DNA from: an uncultured Roseburia sp.
Lineage (GTDB): Bacteria; Bacillota; Clostridia; Lachnospirales; Lachnospiraceae
DNA: 40,866 bases
Assembly (NCBI GenBank): GCA_947567625.1
Contig: CANONN010000030.1
Location: 1-40,866, forward strand
Reading direction: 5' to 3'
Shown: piece by piece, positions 16,228 through 24,503 of the stretch
Layout: every line of letters starts with the position of its first letter
Numbering within the stretch: position 1 is the stretch's first letter
The notes under the pieces: model-generated
Databases searched by the model: none
Told to the model about the DNA's origin: nothing
What the model saw: only the letters and a program-made list of their open reading frames with translations
Position numbers and translations under genes: made by a program

Positions 16228-17139
16228 ATGAAATCTTTCTTTCACAAATATAAATTTATCCTGTTTTTGGCGGTGTTTTGGGTGGCAATGTCGTTGGCTG
16301 GCTTTCTTGGGCAAAACACGGTCTACGCCGGCTATTCGGTGGACGTGAGAACCACGCCCTATTTTGTCCTGGTGTTGCAGGGAATTCACGATCATATATT
16401 TCCCTGGAGCGGCAGCGCAGACGACAATTTAGAGCCAATCGCGGTGCAGCAGTATCCGAAAGAGCATATCAGGATGACCGAGCCGGGGCAGGAGGCGGCG
16501 CCCTCCGACATATCGGAGCAGGAAGCGGAGCCAGGACCTGAGAAAAGAACCTTTCAGGAGGTGGGGGACGATTACTTTGACGACGCCGTCTTTATCGGCG
16601 ATTCGAGAACGGCGGGGCTTAACATGTACGGCGGTTTGGACAATGCTACCTTTTACGCGACGGTGGGCATGAATGTTTACGACCTCTGGGAGGACAGCTT
16701 CTGCGACGTGGACGGGGAAAAGGTGACGCTCGAGGAGGCGCTTTTAGCGCGGTCGTTTAAAAAGGTTTACTTCCAGATCGGAATCAATGAGATGGGTACG
16801 GGTACGGTCGACAGTTTTATGCAAGCGTATGAGAGTTCCGTACAGAAACTGCGCAGCCTTCAGCCGGATGCGATTATTTTCGTGCAGGGCATCATGCGCG
16901 TGGCAAAAGAAAAGTCCGACAATGACGCGATCTATAACAACGAGGGCATTGACGCCCGCAATGAGCGGATCGCGGCGTTAGCAGACGGCGAGACGATCTT
17001 TTATATCGACGTCAACGAGGTGGTCTGCGACGAAGATGGAAACTTAAAACAAGAATTAACTTTCGACAATCTGCATCTGTACGCCACAAACTACGATATA
17101 TGGGTGGACTACTTGAAGCACAGAGGAATCATCTTATAA
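16228..17139 (+). CDS. SGNH/GDSL hydrolase-family protein, partner of the MBOAT acyltransferase
   Basis: A 303-residue protein with an N-terminal membrane anchor (about 8-28, KFILFLAVFWVAMSLAGFLG) and an extracytoplasmic catalytic domain. SGNH blocks: FIGDSRTAGL with Ser126, IGINEMGTG as the Asn block, and DNLHLY with Asp280/His283. A Pro/Glu-rich linker (about 80-110) precedes the domain. The 15-nt distance from the MBOAT gene and AGAGG before the ATG indicate one operon. By analogy with known MBOAT-SGNH pairs it likely transfers an acetyl group to a surface polymer, or alternatively removes one. Acceptor polymer unknown. Confidence 0.85.
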   Translation: MKSFFHKYKFILFLAVFWVAMSLAGFLGQNTVYAGYSVDVRTTPYFVLVLQGIHDHIFPWSGSADDNLEPIAVQQYPKEHIRMTEPGQEAAPSDISEQEAEPGPEKRTFQEVGDDYFDDAVFIGDSRTAGLNMYGGLDNATFYATVGMNVYDLWEDSFCDVDGEKVTLEEALLARSFKKVYFQIGINEMGTGTVDSFMQAYESSVQKLRSLQPDAIIFVQGIMRVAKEKSDNDAIYNNEGIDARNERIAALADGETIFYIDVNEVVCDEDGNLKQELTFDNLHLYATNYDIWVDYLKHRGIIL

Positions 17140-17235
17140 TTGCATGTAATCGGATAATCGCATGTATAAGATACATTTTTCCCGGAAAAAATACCTAACG
17201 AACAGAGGTTGTTTTTTTGGAAGGGAGAATTGCAT

Positions 17236-18636
17236 ATGTCTTTAAAGGTTGCGATTGTAGATGTACATGCGAGAGAAATCTTGGATTCCAGAGGAAATCC
17301 CACCGTGGAGGTGGAGGTGACTGCCGAGACGGAGACGACGGGCAAAAAGATCACGGCCCGCGAGTCTGTGCCGTCCGGGGCCAGCACCGGACAGTTTGAG
17401 GCTGTCGAACTGAGGGATGGGGACGACAAATATTTTGGACTCGGCGTGCAAAAAGCGGTCGATCATGTCAATACGAGGATACGCGAGGCATTGCTCGGCA
17501 AAAATGTGCTCGATCAGCTGGAGATTGACCGTCTGATGGTGGAGCTCGACGGAACGGACAACAAGGGGAGCCTTGGGGCGAACGCCATATTGGGCGTGTC
17601 CTTAGCCTGCGCCAAGACGGCGGCAAAAGCGCTTGAGATGCCGCTCTACCGCTATCTGGGTGGCACCAACGCCAAAGAGCTTCCGGTGCCGATGATGAAT
17701 GTCATCAACGGCGGCGTGCATGCAAAAAACTCGCTGGATTTTCAGGAGTTTATGATTATGCCAGTGGGCGCGAAAACTTATCGCGACGGCCTGCGCATGG
17801 GAGCGGAGGTTTATCATTTCCTGAAGCAGATTTTAAATGAGGACGGCCACACGACGGCCGTGGGCGATGAGGGAGGCTTTGCGCCGAACTTTGGCAGTCC
17901 GAGAGAAGTCTTTGCCTGCCTGGGGCGCGCCGTGGAGAAGGCCGGATATCAGGTCGGAAAAGATGTCGTCTATGCCATGGACGCCGCGGCGAGCGAGCTC
18001 TATGACAAGGAGACGGACACTTACTATTTCCCGGGGGAGCTTAAGCCCGGCAGCGTAAACTGCGGCTGTGAGGGCAAGGGTGACGAAGAGCTGGAGCGAA
18101 GCTGCGTCTGCGAGGGCGTGGAAGTGGAAACGGCGTGCGAATGTGAGGAGCGCGGCGTGCGCCGCAGTGTCGAGGAGATGATCGCACTCTATGAAAGCCT
18201 GGTCAAAGAATTCCCGCTGATCTCTATCGAGGACGGCCTCGCCGAGGAAGACTGGGAAGGCTGGAAAAAGCTTACCGCGCGTCTCGGTGAGAAAGTGCAG
18301 CTCGTGGGGGATGATTTGTTTGTCACCAATACCAAGCGCTTAAAATGCGGCATTGACCTGGGGGCCGCAAACGCGATTCTCGTCAAGGTCAATCAGATCG
18401 GTACGGTCACGGAGGCGATGGACGCCATTGAGATGGCGAAGCTTGCAGGCTTTGGCACCGTGATATCCCACCGTTCCGGCGAGACCGAGGACGCCTTTAT
18501 CGCAGATCTGGCGGTTGCCGTCAATGCGGGGCAGATCAAGACCGGTGCGCCCTGCCGTGCCGAGCGCACCAGCAAATACAATCAGCTGCTGAGAATCGAG
18601 GAAGAGCTGGGGAAGAGTGCAAAATACAAGAAATAA
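17236..18636 (+). CDS. eno: Enolase with a cysteine-rich insertion
   Basis: Phosphopyruvate hydratase, converting 2-phosphoglycerate to phosphoenolpyruvate in glycolysis. Family signatures: [25 protein letters not shown] with E212; [10 protein letters not shown] with K384; SHRSGETED with H412; [10 protein letters not shown]. At 466 residues it is about 36-39 longer than the usual ~430. The excess lies at about residues 266-304, between TYYFPGE and [12 protein letters not shown], and holds six cysteines as three CxC motifs (C276/C278, C290/C292, C301/C303) in a Glu-rich setting. Catalytic residues are intact, so activity is expected. AAGGGAG 8 nt upstream fixes the start. The gene precedes secG, a known Firmicute neighbourhood. 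Confidence 0.95.
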   Translation: MSLKVAIVDVHAREILDSRGNPTVEVEVTAETETTGKKITARESVPSGASTGQFEAVELRDGDDKYFGLGVQKAVDHVNTRIREALLGKNVLDQLEIDRLMVELDGTDNKGSLGANAILGVSLACAKTAAKALEMPLYRYLGGTNAKELPVPMMNVINGGVHAKNSLDFQEFMIMPVGAKTYRDGLRMGAEVYHFLKQILNEDGHTTAVGDEGGFAPNFGSPREVFACLGRAVEKAGYQVGKDVVYAMDAAASELYDKETDTYYFPGELKPGSVNCGCEGKGDEELERSCVCEGVEVETACECEERGVRRSVEEMIALYESLVKEFPLISIEDGLAEEDWEGWKKLTARLGEKVQLVGDDLFVTNTKRLKCGIDLGAANAILVKVNQIGTVTEAMDAIEMAKLAGFGTVISHRSGETEDAFIADLAVAVNAGQIKTGAPCRAERTSKYNQLLRIEEELGKSAKYKK

Positions 18637-18679
18637 CGGGGTTATTTAAGATCGTTATCCAAAATAATGGAAAAAGCAG

Positions 18680-18708
18680 TTGAAATATTTCCCTTGGTGT
18701 GGTATTAT
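18680..18708 (+). promoter_or_regulatory. Putative promoter of secG(-rnr)
   Basis: TTGAAA (18680-18685), 17-nt spacer and TATTAT (18703-18708), about 40 nt before the secG start. Confidence 0.65.
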
Positions 18709-18747
18709 AACAAAAGTTGTAATTCGATACTGCAGGAGGGAAAGATT

Positions 18748-18987
18748 TTGGAAGTATTAAAGATGATATTGACCGTTATTTTTATCTTGATAGCAATTGC
18801 GCTGACAGTGATTATACTGATGCAGGAAGGAAAGTCGGCAGGACTGGGAGCCATCGCGGGCGCTGCGGACACATACTGGGGCAAAAACAAGGGACGCTCC
18901 ATGGAGGGGATACTGGTTAAGATGACGACCATCATGGTTGCCCTGTTTATCATTCTTGCAATCGTTTTAAATCTGGGTATTTTTTAA
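18748..18987 (+). CDS. secG: Preprotein translocase subunit SecG
   Basis: A 79-residue membrane protein with two hydrophobic helices (about 6-26 and 55-76) and the SecG loop LMQEGKSAGLGAIAGAADTYWGKNKGRSMEG between them. SecG assists SecYE in protein export. The start is TTG at 18748, chosen because AGGAGGG (18734-18740) sits 7 nt upstream; this gives the standard size, while in-frame ATGs at 18667 and 18763 lack such a site. A strong terminator follows at once, so readthrough into rnr may be limited. Confidence 0.93.
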   Translation: MEVLKMILTVIFILIAIALTVIILMQEGKSAGLGAIAGAADTYWGKNKGRSMEGILVKMTTIMVALFIILAIVLNLGIF

Positions 18988-18995
18988 AAAACTTT

Positions 18996-19025
18996 GGAGC
19001 TGTCGGTTATGGCAGCTCCTTTTTT
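18996..19025 (+). terminator. Intrinsic terminator after secG
   Basis: GGAGCTG (18996-19002) pairs with CAGCTCC (19013-19019), extendable by two pairs including a G-T wobble, followed by six T (19020-19025). Confidence 0.85.
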
Positions 19026-19080
19026 ATGCACAGGGTTGCGTAAGGAAATTGGCAGCTTTGCTGCACGCACCCCCGCGCGG

Positions 19081-19194
19081 CGAGTAGGGGGGAAATCTTT
19101 CCTACTCGATCTTTCATAAGAAATTGCGTCGTCAGACGCATCAATTCTCAAGTTGCGGAGCAACTTGCAAAGAATCATGAAGTGATTCTTTTTT
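19081..19194 (+). repeat. Chain of four hairpins in the secG-rnr gap, the last terminator-like
   Basis: The roughly 300-nt gap between secG and rnr holds no gene. After the secG terminator come successive hairpins: CGAGTAGG/CCTACTCG (19081-19108), TGCGTC/GACGCA (19125-19140), AAGTTGC/GCAACTT (19150-19166), and AAGAATCA/TGATTCTT (19170-19190) followed directly by TTTT, a terminator-like structure about 100 nt before rnr. This could be a structured rnr leader, an attenuator, or intergenic repeat DNA. No T-box or other known riboswitch signature was recognised. Confidence 0.6.
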
Positions 19195-19291
19195 GCCTTA
19201 CAGCATCACAGAGCGGTTCTTTATTGTGCGGTTTTGTGTGACGAAAGCTGCAAGGGAGAACAGCCGCCTGCGCGGCAGAATGAGAGGAACG

Positions 19292-21430
19292 ATGGAACAT
19301 AATTTATTAGAAGAGAGAAAGCAGACCATCTATGCGTTTATCTGTGACGATCTCTATGTGCCGATGAAATTAAAAGAGATTGCGGCCGTCTTGAATATAC
19401 CAAAGGAACAGCGGGGAGAGCTTGACGAGGTGCTTAAGGCTTTGGTTTTGGAGGGTAAAGTGGAAGTCTCCGCCCGCGGAAAGTACTGCAAATCGCAGGG
19501 GAAATACGCCGTCGGAGTATTTTTGGCGCATCCGAACGGTTTTGGCTTTGTGCGCATCGAAGGCCAGGAGGAAGACCTTTTTATACCGGCGTCCGAGACG
19601 GGCGGGGCCTATCACCAGGATACCGTGCAGGTCGCGCTCTCTGCCGCGGCCGATTCCGGCGGCCACGGCAGGAGAAAAACAGGGACTGTGGTAAAGATTA
19701 TTGAGCGCGGGATGAGCCGGGTCGTGTGTACCTATGAGCAGCACAAAACATTTGGCTTTGCCGTTCCCGATCAGCCAAGGTTTGGCAGCGATATCTTTAT
19801 TCCCCAGGAGCGCTCTAAGGGAGCGGTCACGGGACACAAGGTGGTCGTGGAGGTCACTGATTTTGGCGGCGGCGATAAAAAGCCGGAGGGCAAGGTCATC
19901 GAGATCTTGGGACATATCAACGACCCGGGCACCGACATTTTGTCCGTGGTGCGCGCTTATGATCTTCCCGTGGAGTTTTCGGAAAAGATCATGCATCAGG
20001 TCGAACATGTTTCCCACGAGGTAAGCGCTGCCGATATGGCAGGGAGAATGGATTTGCGTGATCTATTGACGGTCACAATCGACGGGGAGGATGCAAAGGA
20101 CCTGGACGACGCGATCTCAATCTCCATGGAGGGAGAATGTTACCGTCTCGGCGTGCACATCGCTGATGTGACAAATTATGTGCAGGAGCACAGCGCGCTT
20201 GACGAGGAGGCCAAAAAGAGGGGGACTTCCGTTTATCTGGTAGACCGGGTGATACCGATGCTGCCGCACGCGCTCTCAAACGGCATCTGTTCGCTCAATG
20301 CGGGGGAGGACCGCCTGGCGTTAAGCTGTCTGATGACGATCGACGCCAAAGGCAGCGTGATTGACCATACGATTGCGGAGACGGTGATTCGTGTCGACCG
20401 CCGCATGAGTTATACGGGCGTCAAGAAAATTCTCGAGGACAAAGACCCGGAGGTTTGCAGGGAGTATGAGGATTTTGTGCCGATGTTTGAAAAAATGGAG
20501 GAATTGGCGGCGATTCTGCGCAAGAAACGCATGAAGAGAGGTTCCATAGATTTTGATTTTCCAGAGACTAAAATCCTATTGAACGAACAGGGACAGCCGA
20601 CAGAGATTAAACCCTACGAGCGCAATGTGGCGACCAAAATCATCGAGGATTTTATGCTGGCTGCCAACGAGACGGTGGCGCAGGATTATTATTGGCAGGA
20701 GATTCCGTTTGTCTACCGCACGCACGACATTCCCGATACGGAAAAGATACGCAAATTGTCGACATTTATCAACAATTTTGGCTATCATCTCCATATCGGG
20801 CCAGAGGAGGTGCACCCCAAGGAGCTGCAAAAATTGCTGGAAAAGATTTCTGGCTCGCCGGAGGAGGCGCTGATTGCCCGCCTGACGCTGCGCTCTATGA
20901 AACAGGCCAGATATTCCACCGATGGCACCGGACATTTCGGCTTGGCGACGTCGTACTACTGTCATTTTACGTCCCCGATTCGCCGTTATCCCGATTTGCA
21001 GATTCACCGCATCATCAAGGATAACCTGCGGGGCAGGATGAACGAAAAGAAGATCGAACATTACGAACATATCCTGCCGGAGGTAGCCAAACATTCCAGT
21101 GAGACCGAGCGCCGCGCCGATGAGGCGGAGCGCGAGGTGGAAAAAATGAAAAAAGTGGAGTATATGGAACAGTATATCGGGGAAGAATTTGAGGGAGTCA
21201 TTTCCGGCGTGACCGAGTGGGGCTTTTATGTGGAGCTGCCCAACACCGTGGAGGGATTGGTGCATGTCAACAGCCTGTCCGAAGACTTTTTCCACTATGA
21301 CGCGCAGACCTACGAGCTGTGGGGCGAGACGACCGGCAGCCGTTACAAATTGGGGCAGAAGATTAAGGTTTTGGTGGCGGGCACCGATAAATTTATGCGA
21401 ACGATAGATTTTGAGGTTGTCACGCAATAA
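19292..21430 (+). CDS. rnr: Ribonuclease R
   Basis: A 712-residue 3'-to-5' processive exoribonuclease of the RNB family, degrading structured RNA and assisting trans-translation. Order: N-terminal winged-helix-like region (about 1-60), cold-shock OB domains (about 65-220), RNB domain with the acidic cluster GEDAKDLDDAIS (D264-D273) and HFTSPIRRYPDLQIHR, then a C-terminal S1 domain (EGVISGVTEWGFYVELPNTVEGLVHV). ATG 19292 is chosen for GAGAGGA just upstream (short spacing); in-frame starts at 19193 and 19280 precede the conserved N-terminus without a better site. It lies in the conserved secG-rnr-smpB-ssrA order. Confidence 0.95.
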   Translation: MEHNLLEERKQTIYAFICDDLYVPMKLKEIAAVLNIPKEQRGELDEVLKALVLEGKVEVSARGKYCKSQGKYAVGVFLAHPNGFGFVRIEGQEEDLFIPASETGGAYHQDTVQVALSAAADSGGHGRRKTGTVVKIIERGMSRVVCTYEQHKTFGFAVPDQPRFGSDIFIPQERSKGAVTGHKVVVEVTDFGGGDKKPEGKVIEILGHINDPGTDILSVVRAYDLPVEFSEKIMHQVEHVSHEVSAADMAGRMDLRDLLTVTIDGEDAKDLDDAISISMEGECYRLGVHIADVTNYVQEHSALDEEAKKRGTSVYLVDRVIPMLPHALSNGICSLNAGEDRLALSCLMTIDAKGSVIDHTIAETVIRVDRRMSYTGVKKILEDKDPEVCREYEDFVPMFEKMEELAAILRKKRMKRGSIDFDFPETKILLNEQGQPTEIKPYERNVATKIIEDFMLAANETVAQDYYWQEIPFVYRTHDIPDTEKIRKLSTFINNFGYHLHIGPEEVHPKELQKLLEKISGSPEEALIARLTLRSMKQARYSTDGTGHFGLATSYYCHFTSPIRRYPDLQIHRIIKDNLRGRMNEKKIEHYEHILPEVAKHSSETERRADEAEREVEKMKKVEYMEQYIGEEFEGVISGVTEWGFYVELPNTVEGLVHVNSLSEDFFHYDAQTYELWGETTGSRYKLGQKIKVLVAGTDKFMRTIDFEVVTQ

Positions 21431-21448
21431 TATATATGGAGAATTGGC

Positions 21449-21477
21449 TTGCAAACTGCGGGCCGATTCGCTATAAT
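21449..21477 (+). promoter_or_regulatory. Putative smpB promoter
   Basis: TTGCAA (21449-21454), 17-nt spacer, consensus TATAAT (21472-21477), in the 106-nt rnr-smpB gap; smpB can therefore be expressed independently of rnr. Confidence 0.7.
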
Positions 21478-21536
21478 AAAATAGGTATGCGGTAGCCGTG
21501 AGAGCATGGCAGCCGTTGCCGCGGGAGGAGCTTTAA

Positions 21537-22004
21537 GTGGCGAAGGCAGAGAAGAAATTGATCGCAAACAACAAAAAAGCATATCACGACTATTTTTTCG
21601 AGGAGCGCTATGAAGCGGGAATCGCGCTGTGCGGCACCGAGGTAAAGTCTCTGCGCATGGGCAAATGCAGCGTCAAAGAGGCGTTTGTCCGCATTGAAAA
21701 CGGCGAAGTGATGATCTACGGTATGCATATCAGCCCCTATGAGAAGGGCAATATTTTTAACCGCGACCCCCTAAGACCCAAAAAGCTGCTCATGCACAGG
21801 AGTGAGATCCGAAAGCTGGTGGGCAAAATCGCCGAGAAAGGCTATACGCTGGTGCCGGTCGAGGTTTATTTTAAGGGAAGCCTGGTGAAAGTGGAGATCG
21901 CTCTCGCCAAAGGTAAGAAGCTTTATGATAAGCGGCAGGACATCGCCAAAAAGGATATGCGAAGAGAGGCCGAACGCGACTTTAAAGTGAGAAATCTTTA
22001 TTAG
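21537..22004 (+). CDS. smpB: SsrA-binding protein SmpB
   Basis: A 155-residue tmRNA-binding protein essential for trans-translation. Recognisable segments: [19 protein letters not shown] near the start, [24 protein letters not shown], and the basic C-terminal tail [25 protein letters not shown], which enters the mRNA channel of stalled ribosomes. The start codon is GTG with GGGAGGAG 6 nt upstream. It directly precedes its RNA partner ssrA, separated by a 10-bp hairpin. Confidence 0.97.
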   Translation: MAKAEKKLIANNKKAYHDYFFEERYEAGIALCGTEVKSLRMGKCSVKEAFVRIENGEVMIYGMHISPYEKGNIFNRDPLRPKKLLMHRSEIRKLVGKIAEKGYTLVPVEVYFKGSLVKVEIALAKGKKLYDKRQDIAKKDMRREAERDFKVRNLY

Positions 22005-22027
22005 TTGTGATTCCGGTTTTTGGGAAG

Positions 22028-22055
22028 TGCAGACAATGCAACCGTATTGTCTGCA
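22028..22055 (+). repeat. 10-bp inverted repeat between smpB and ssrA
   Basis: TGCAGACAAT (22028-22037) pairs perfectly with ATTGTCTGCA (22046-22055) around an 8-nt loop. No T-tract follows. It may be a processing hairpin that separates smpB mRNA from pre-tmRNA, or a weak terminator. Confidence 0.55.
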
Positions 22056-22070
22056 TTGATAAAAATATTT

Positions 22071-22407
22071 GGGCCTGTAATGGTTTCGACAGGGATTATG
22101 AAGCTGGAGAAGCGAGCCGCACGGGATGCGTCAAATTCCACAATTAAAATTAAACGCTGAAGACAATTTAGCATTTGCAGCCTAAGGGCTGTAGTCTGAC
22201 CTAAAACACCCACATTTTGGGATTCAGGCTTCGACTTTGTGGGAAACGATATATGGTAAGCTTTGCCCATATAGGCGTACGATGAAGCTACCAAACCCGG
22301 TACTGTGTCTGTGCAGGACCGGCAGAGGGAATGTCAAATCACAGACTACGCTCGTAGAAGGACAGGGGATTGGTTTTTGGACACGGGTTCGATTCCCGTC
22401 AGGTCCA
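22071..22407 (+). ncRNA. ssrA: Transfer-messenger RNA (tmRNA)
   Basis: One-piece tmRNA of about 337 nt. The 5' end GGGCCTGTAATGGTTTCGAC has the typical tmRNA start and pairs with CAGGTCC (22400-22406) to form a 7-bp acceptor stem with one G-U. The T-arm GGGTTCGATTCCC (22385-22397) is canonical, and A22407 is the discriminator. The 3' CCA is not encoded (CTG follows), so it must be added. The resume frame GCT GAA GAC ... TAA at 22156-22185 encodes AEDNLAFAA. It rescues ribosomes on non-stop mRNA with SmpB, encoded just upstream. Confidence 0.97.
22156..22185 (+). other. ssrA: tmRNA proteolysis-tag reading frame (AEDNLAFAA)
   Basis: Nine codons plus TAA inside ssrA. The tag ends FAA rather than the common LAA, still a nonpolar-Ala-Ala ending expected to be recognised by ClpXP-type proteases. 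The AEDN start matches clostridial tags. Confidence 0.9.
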
Positions 22408-22418
22408 CTGATAAAACT

Positions 22419-22464
22419 AAACCATCCACGATCAGTTTTCGATCAATAGTGGATGGTTTTTCTA
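22419..22464 (+). terminator. Intrinsic terminator after ssrA
   Basis: AAACCATCCAC (22419-22429) pairs with GTGGATGGTTT (22449-22459), with an additional inner GATC/GATC pairing, and leads into a T-rich run. Confidence 0.85.
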
Positions 22465-22483
22465 TTGGAGCAAGAGAAAAATT

Positions 22484-23296
22484 ATGAATCAAAAAGAGCT
22501 TGAAAAACAATGGAAGAAAATAATAAAAACAGAAACCGCTTATATAAGCCGCAGTCTGAAGAAAGAGCGGGGGCCCTGGCAGGATAAAATCGCAAAATAT
22601 GTTCCTGAGAAGTTTGAGCATACGCTAAAGGAAGGCTTTTACAGGGCATTTCGGCTGATCTTTGACAAGGGAACCGGGGTAATCGAAATGACATACGATA
22701 AGGAAAAGCGAGAGCAGGATTATAAAATTAAGGAATTTGCGGCGGAGTTAAAAAACAGCCGTAAATCCGTGAAGGCGTTTCAAAAATCGGCGGCAAAAAA
22801 CCAGGCCGTCAACGGGGTATTGTCCGCCGCAGAGGGCATAGGCATGGGATTATTTGGAATGGGCATACCGGATATCCCGCTGTTTTTGGGGCTGCTGTTA
22901 AAAAGCATCTATGAGATCGCGCTGTCCTACGGGTTTTCCTATGAAGGCGAAGAGGAACAGATTTTTATTTTAAAGCTGATAGAGACCGCCTTGCTGGAGG
23001 GCGAAAGCCTCGAAGCGGGAAATGCACAGCTCAATCGAATCATAGACGGGGCAGAGAAACTTTCCGCGGACAAAGAAGCGCAGATGCAGCGCACGGCGGA
23101 TGCCCTCGCAGATGAAATGTTGTATCTGAAATTCGTTCAGGGGCTGCCGGTGGTGGGGATTCTTGGAGGAGTCTCCGATCTTGTGTATCAGCGAAAAATA
23201 AGCGAATATGCGCTTCTGAAGTATAAACGCCGCTTTTACTGCAAAATGCGAAAAAGCGGGCCGGGCGCCGTCCTTTCACCCGATGCAAAAGGCTGA
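22484..23296 (+). CDS. EcsC family protein
   Basis: A 270-residue protein matching the EcsC family pattern: a charged N-terminal region with KYVPEKFEHTLKEGFYRAFRLIFDKGT, a Gly-rich hydrophobic middle (GIGMGLFGMGIPDIPLFLGLLLKSIYEIALSYGF, about 120-155), and a second hydrophobic patch (FVQGLPVVGILGGVSDLVYQRKI, about 220-245). It is probably membrane-associated. EcsC is named for a B. subtilis gene near an ABC exporter, but its biochemical role is not known, and no ABC genes are present here. It follows the ssrA terminator by 20 nt; the Shine-Dalgarno is weak. Its 3' end is 14 nt from the convergent APH-like gene. Confidence 0.8.
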   Translation: MNQKELEKQWKKIIKTETAYISRSLKKERGPWQDKIAKYVPEKFEHTLKEGFYRAFRLIFDKGTGVIEMTYDKEKREQDYKIKEFAAELKNSRKSVKAFQKSAAKNQAVNGVLSAAEGIGMGLFGMGIPDIPLFLGLLLKSIYEIALSYGFSYEGEEEQIFILKLIETALLEGESLEAGNAQLNRIIDGAEKLSADKEAQMQRTADALADEMLYLKFVQGLPVVGILGGVSDLVYQRKISEYALLKYKRRFYCKMRKSGPGAVLSPDAKG

Positions 23297-23310
23297 ACGA
23301 TTAAATAAAT

Positions 23311-24213
23311 TTACTGTCTGTCGAATACGGGGCTTTCATCAAGATACCGGCCTTTAAAATACCATGTCGGCACAGGATTACGCATATTGTCATACCAAGA
23401 AAGAACTTCTTTGGCCTGGTTTCGCATGGTATTCACTTCATCCTGCCCGAACGGGATTGCCCAATATATAGATGAAAGCGTGTTGCTTGAAATGTAAAGA
23501 GCAAGCAGCCGCCAAAACTCCATAGGAACATTATCGTCAAAGTATCCATCTACCATGCCCGAGGCAAAGAGAGGAGATTTCTGAGCGCACCAGACAATAC
23601 GGTTAAATTCTTCCCATGGATCGCCGTAATCGTTACGGCTGAAGTCAATGACGTAAAGCCTATCGTTGCAATCGATCATCATATTGCCAATGTGATAATC
23701 GCCATGCTGATAAACCTGCGGTCTGTTTTTCAGTAAATGCCGGTTCGCGTTTATGTAGTCTATAAGCGATTGCCCATTCTCGTATTTGATGGGACATTCA
23801 CTGTACTTTTTGATTTTATGATCCATTTTACGATTAAAACGGATTTCCCAGTCTTCCTGTGTTACCGGAGCACAGATCGAGTGTATCTTGCGAAGCATGC
23901 GTCCCGCTTCAAGACCAAACAGATACTGCTTGGTATCTGAGCAGCCAGATATGACTTGCTCGGCATCTTCGCCGTCAATCCAACTCTGGATGGAGTAAAC
24001 GCCATCCTCACAAGTGCCAAACTCAATAGGCTGCGGCATGGGCACTCCCAGGGAAGCGACCTTCTTTGTCATGTGAAACTCAGCCTGTTTTGATTCAAGC
24101 TGTGCCATATCAGATACACGCAAAAGATAATGTGTGCCGTTTTCGTCCGTAACACAGTATTTTTTGTCGCTCGACCAGCCTTTGTATATGGGTTCTTTCG
24201 TTATAAAATTCAT
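23311..24213 (-). CDS. Aminoglycoside phosphotransferase (APH)-family kinase
   Basis: A 300-residue small-molecule kinase of the APH/choline-kinase fold. Catalytic loop H170-G171-D172 with N177 (HGDYHIGNMM), and the Mg-binding D190 in VIDFSRNDYGDPWEEF. The start at 24213 (MNFITKEPIYKGW) is supported by GAGGG 6 nt upstream; a 12-residue longer frame is unlikely. These genes in Firmicutes often have unknown substrates (sugars, amino alcohols, antibiotics), and resistance should not be assumed. It is convergent with the EcsC gene and divergent from the c-di-GMP operon. Confidence 0.8.
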   Translation of the reverse strand: MNFITKEPIYKGWSSDKKYCVTDENGTHYLLRVSDMAQLESKQAEFHMTKKVASLGVPMPQPIEFGTCEDGVYSIQSWIDGEDAEQVISGCSDTKQYLFGLEAGRMLRKIHSICAPVTQEDWEIRFNRKMDHKIKKYSECPIKYENGQSLIDYINANRHLLKNRPQVYQHGDYHIGNMMIDCNDRLYVIDFSRNDYGDPWEEFNRIVWCAQKSPLFASGMVDGYFDDNVPMEFWRLLALYISSNTLSSIYWAIPFGQDEVNTMRNQAKEVLSWYDNMRNPVPTWYFKGRYLDESPVFDRQ

Positions 24214-24254
24214 CTGTTTCCCTCTATTATTTATCCCTGTTTGATTCAAATACT

Positions 24255-24283
24255 ATACTATATATAATATCACAGTTTGGTAA
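24255..24283 (-). promoter_or_regulatory. Putative promoter of the APH-like gene
   Basis: On the minus strand: TTACCA (24283-24278), 17-nt spacer, TAGTAT (24260-24255), in an AT-rich tract. Confidence 0.4.
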
Positions 24284-24307
24284 GAAGAAACAGCTACTTT
24301 TGACCTG

Positions 24308-24336
24308 TTGCAGACAAAGTGCGCATATGATAAAAT
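24308..24336 (+). promoter_or_regulatory. Putative promoter of the c-di-GMP operon
   Basis: TTGCAG (24308-24313), 17-nt spacer, TAAAAT (24331-24336), predicting a leader of about 160 nt before 24504. No c-di-GMP riboswitch consensus was recognised in that leader. Confidence 0.5.
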
Positions 24337-24503
24337 AAAAATAAGAGCATGTTCATTTGCAAGCCCGGCATTTATTTACAGGTTCCTGCAAGAAGCCAAT
24401 ATCCGCTACCATAGTCAGTATGTGTAAGGGGTATAAAAATGTAGCCATCTGTGTTAAAAAAAGGCGTGTTGATGCAAACAGATGAAGGAGGAAAATACAT
24501 ACT

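Noticed and set aside
17176-17190. TTTTTCC-C-GGAAAAA palindrome as a terminator before eno
   Set aside because: The stem is weak and A/T dominated and no T-tract follows; an operator role is possible but unsupported.
19026-19291. Possible T-box or known riboswitch before rnr
   Set aside because: No T-box sequence or specifier structure is seen; only serial hairpins.
20576-21454. 292-codon minus-strand frame
   Set aside because: Antisense to rnr, with no motif or ribosome site.
24343-24503. Possible c-di-GMP riboswitch before the EAL gene
   Set aside because: Context is suggestive, but I could not match the GEMM consensus elements in the leader.
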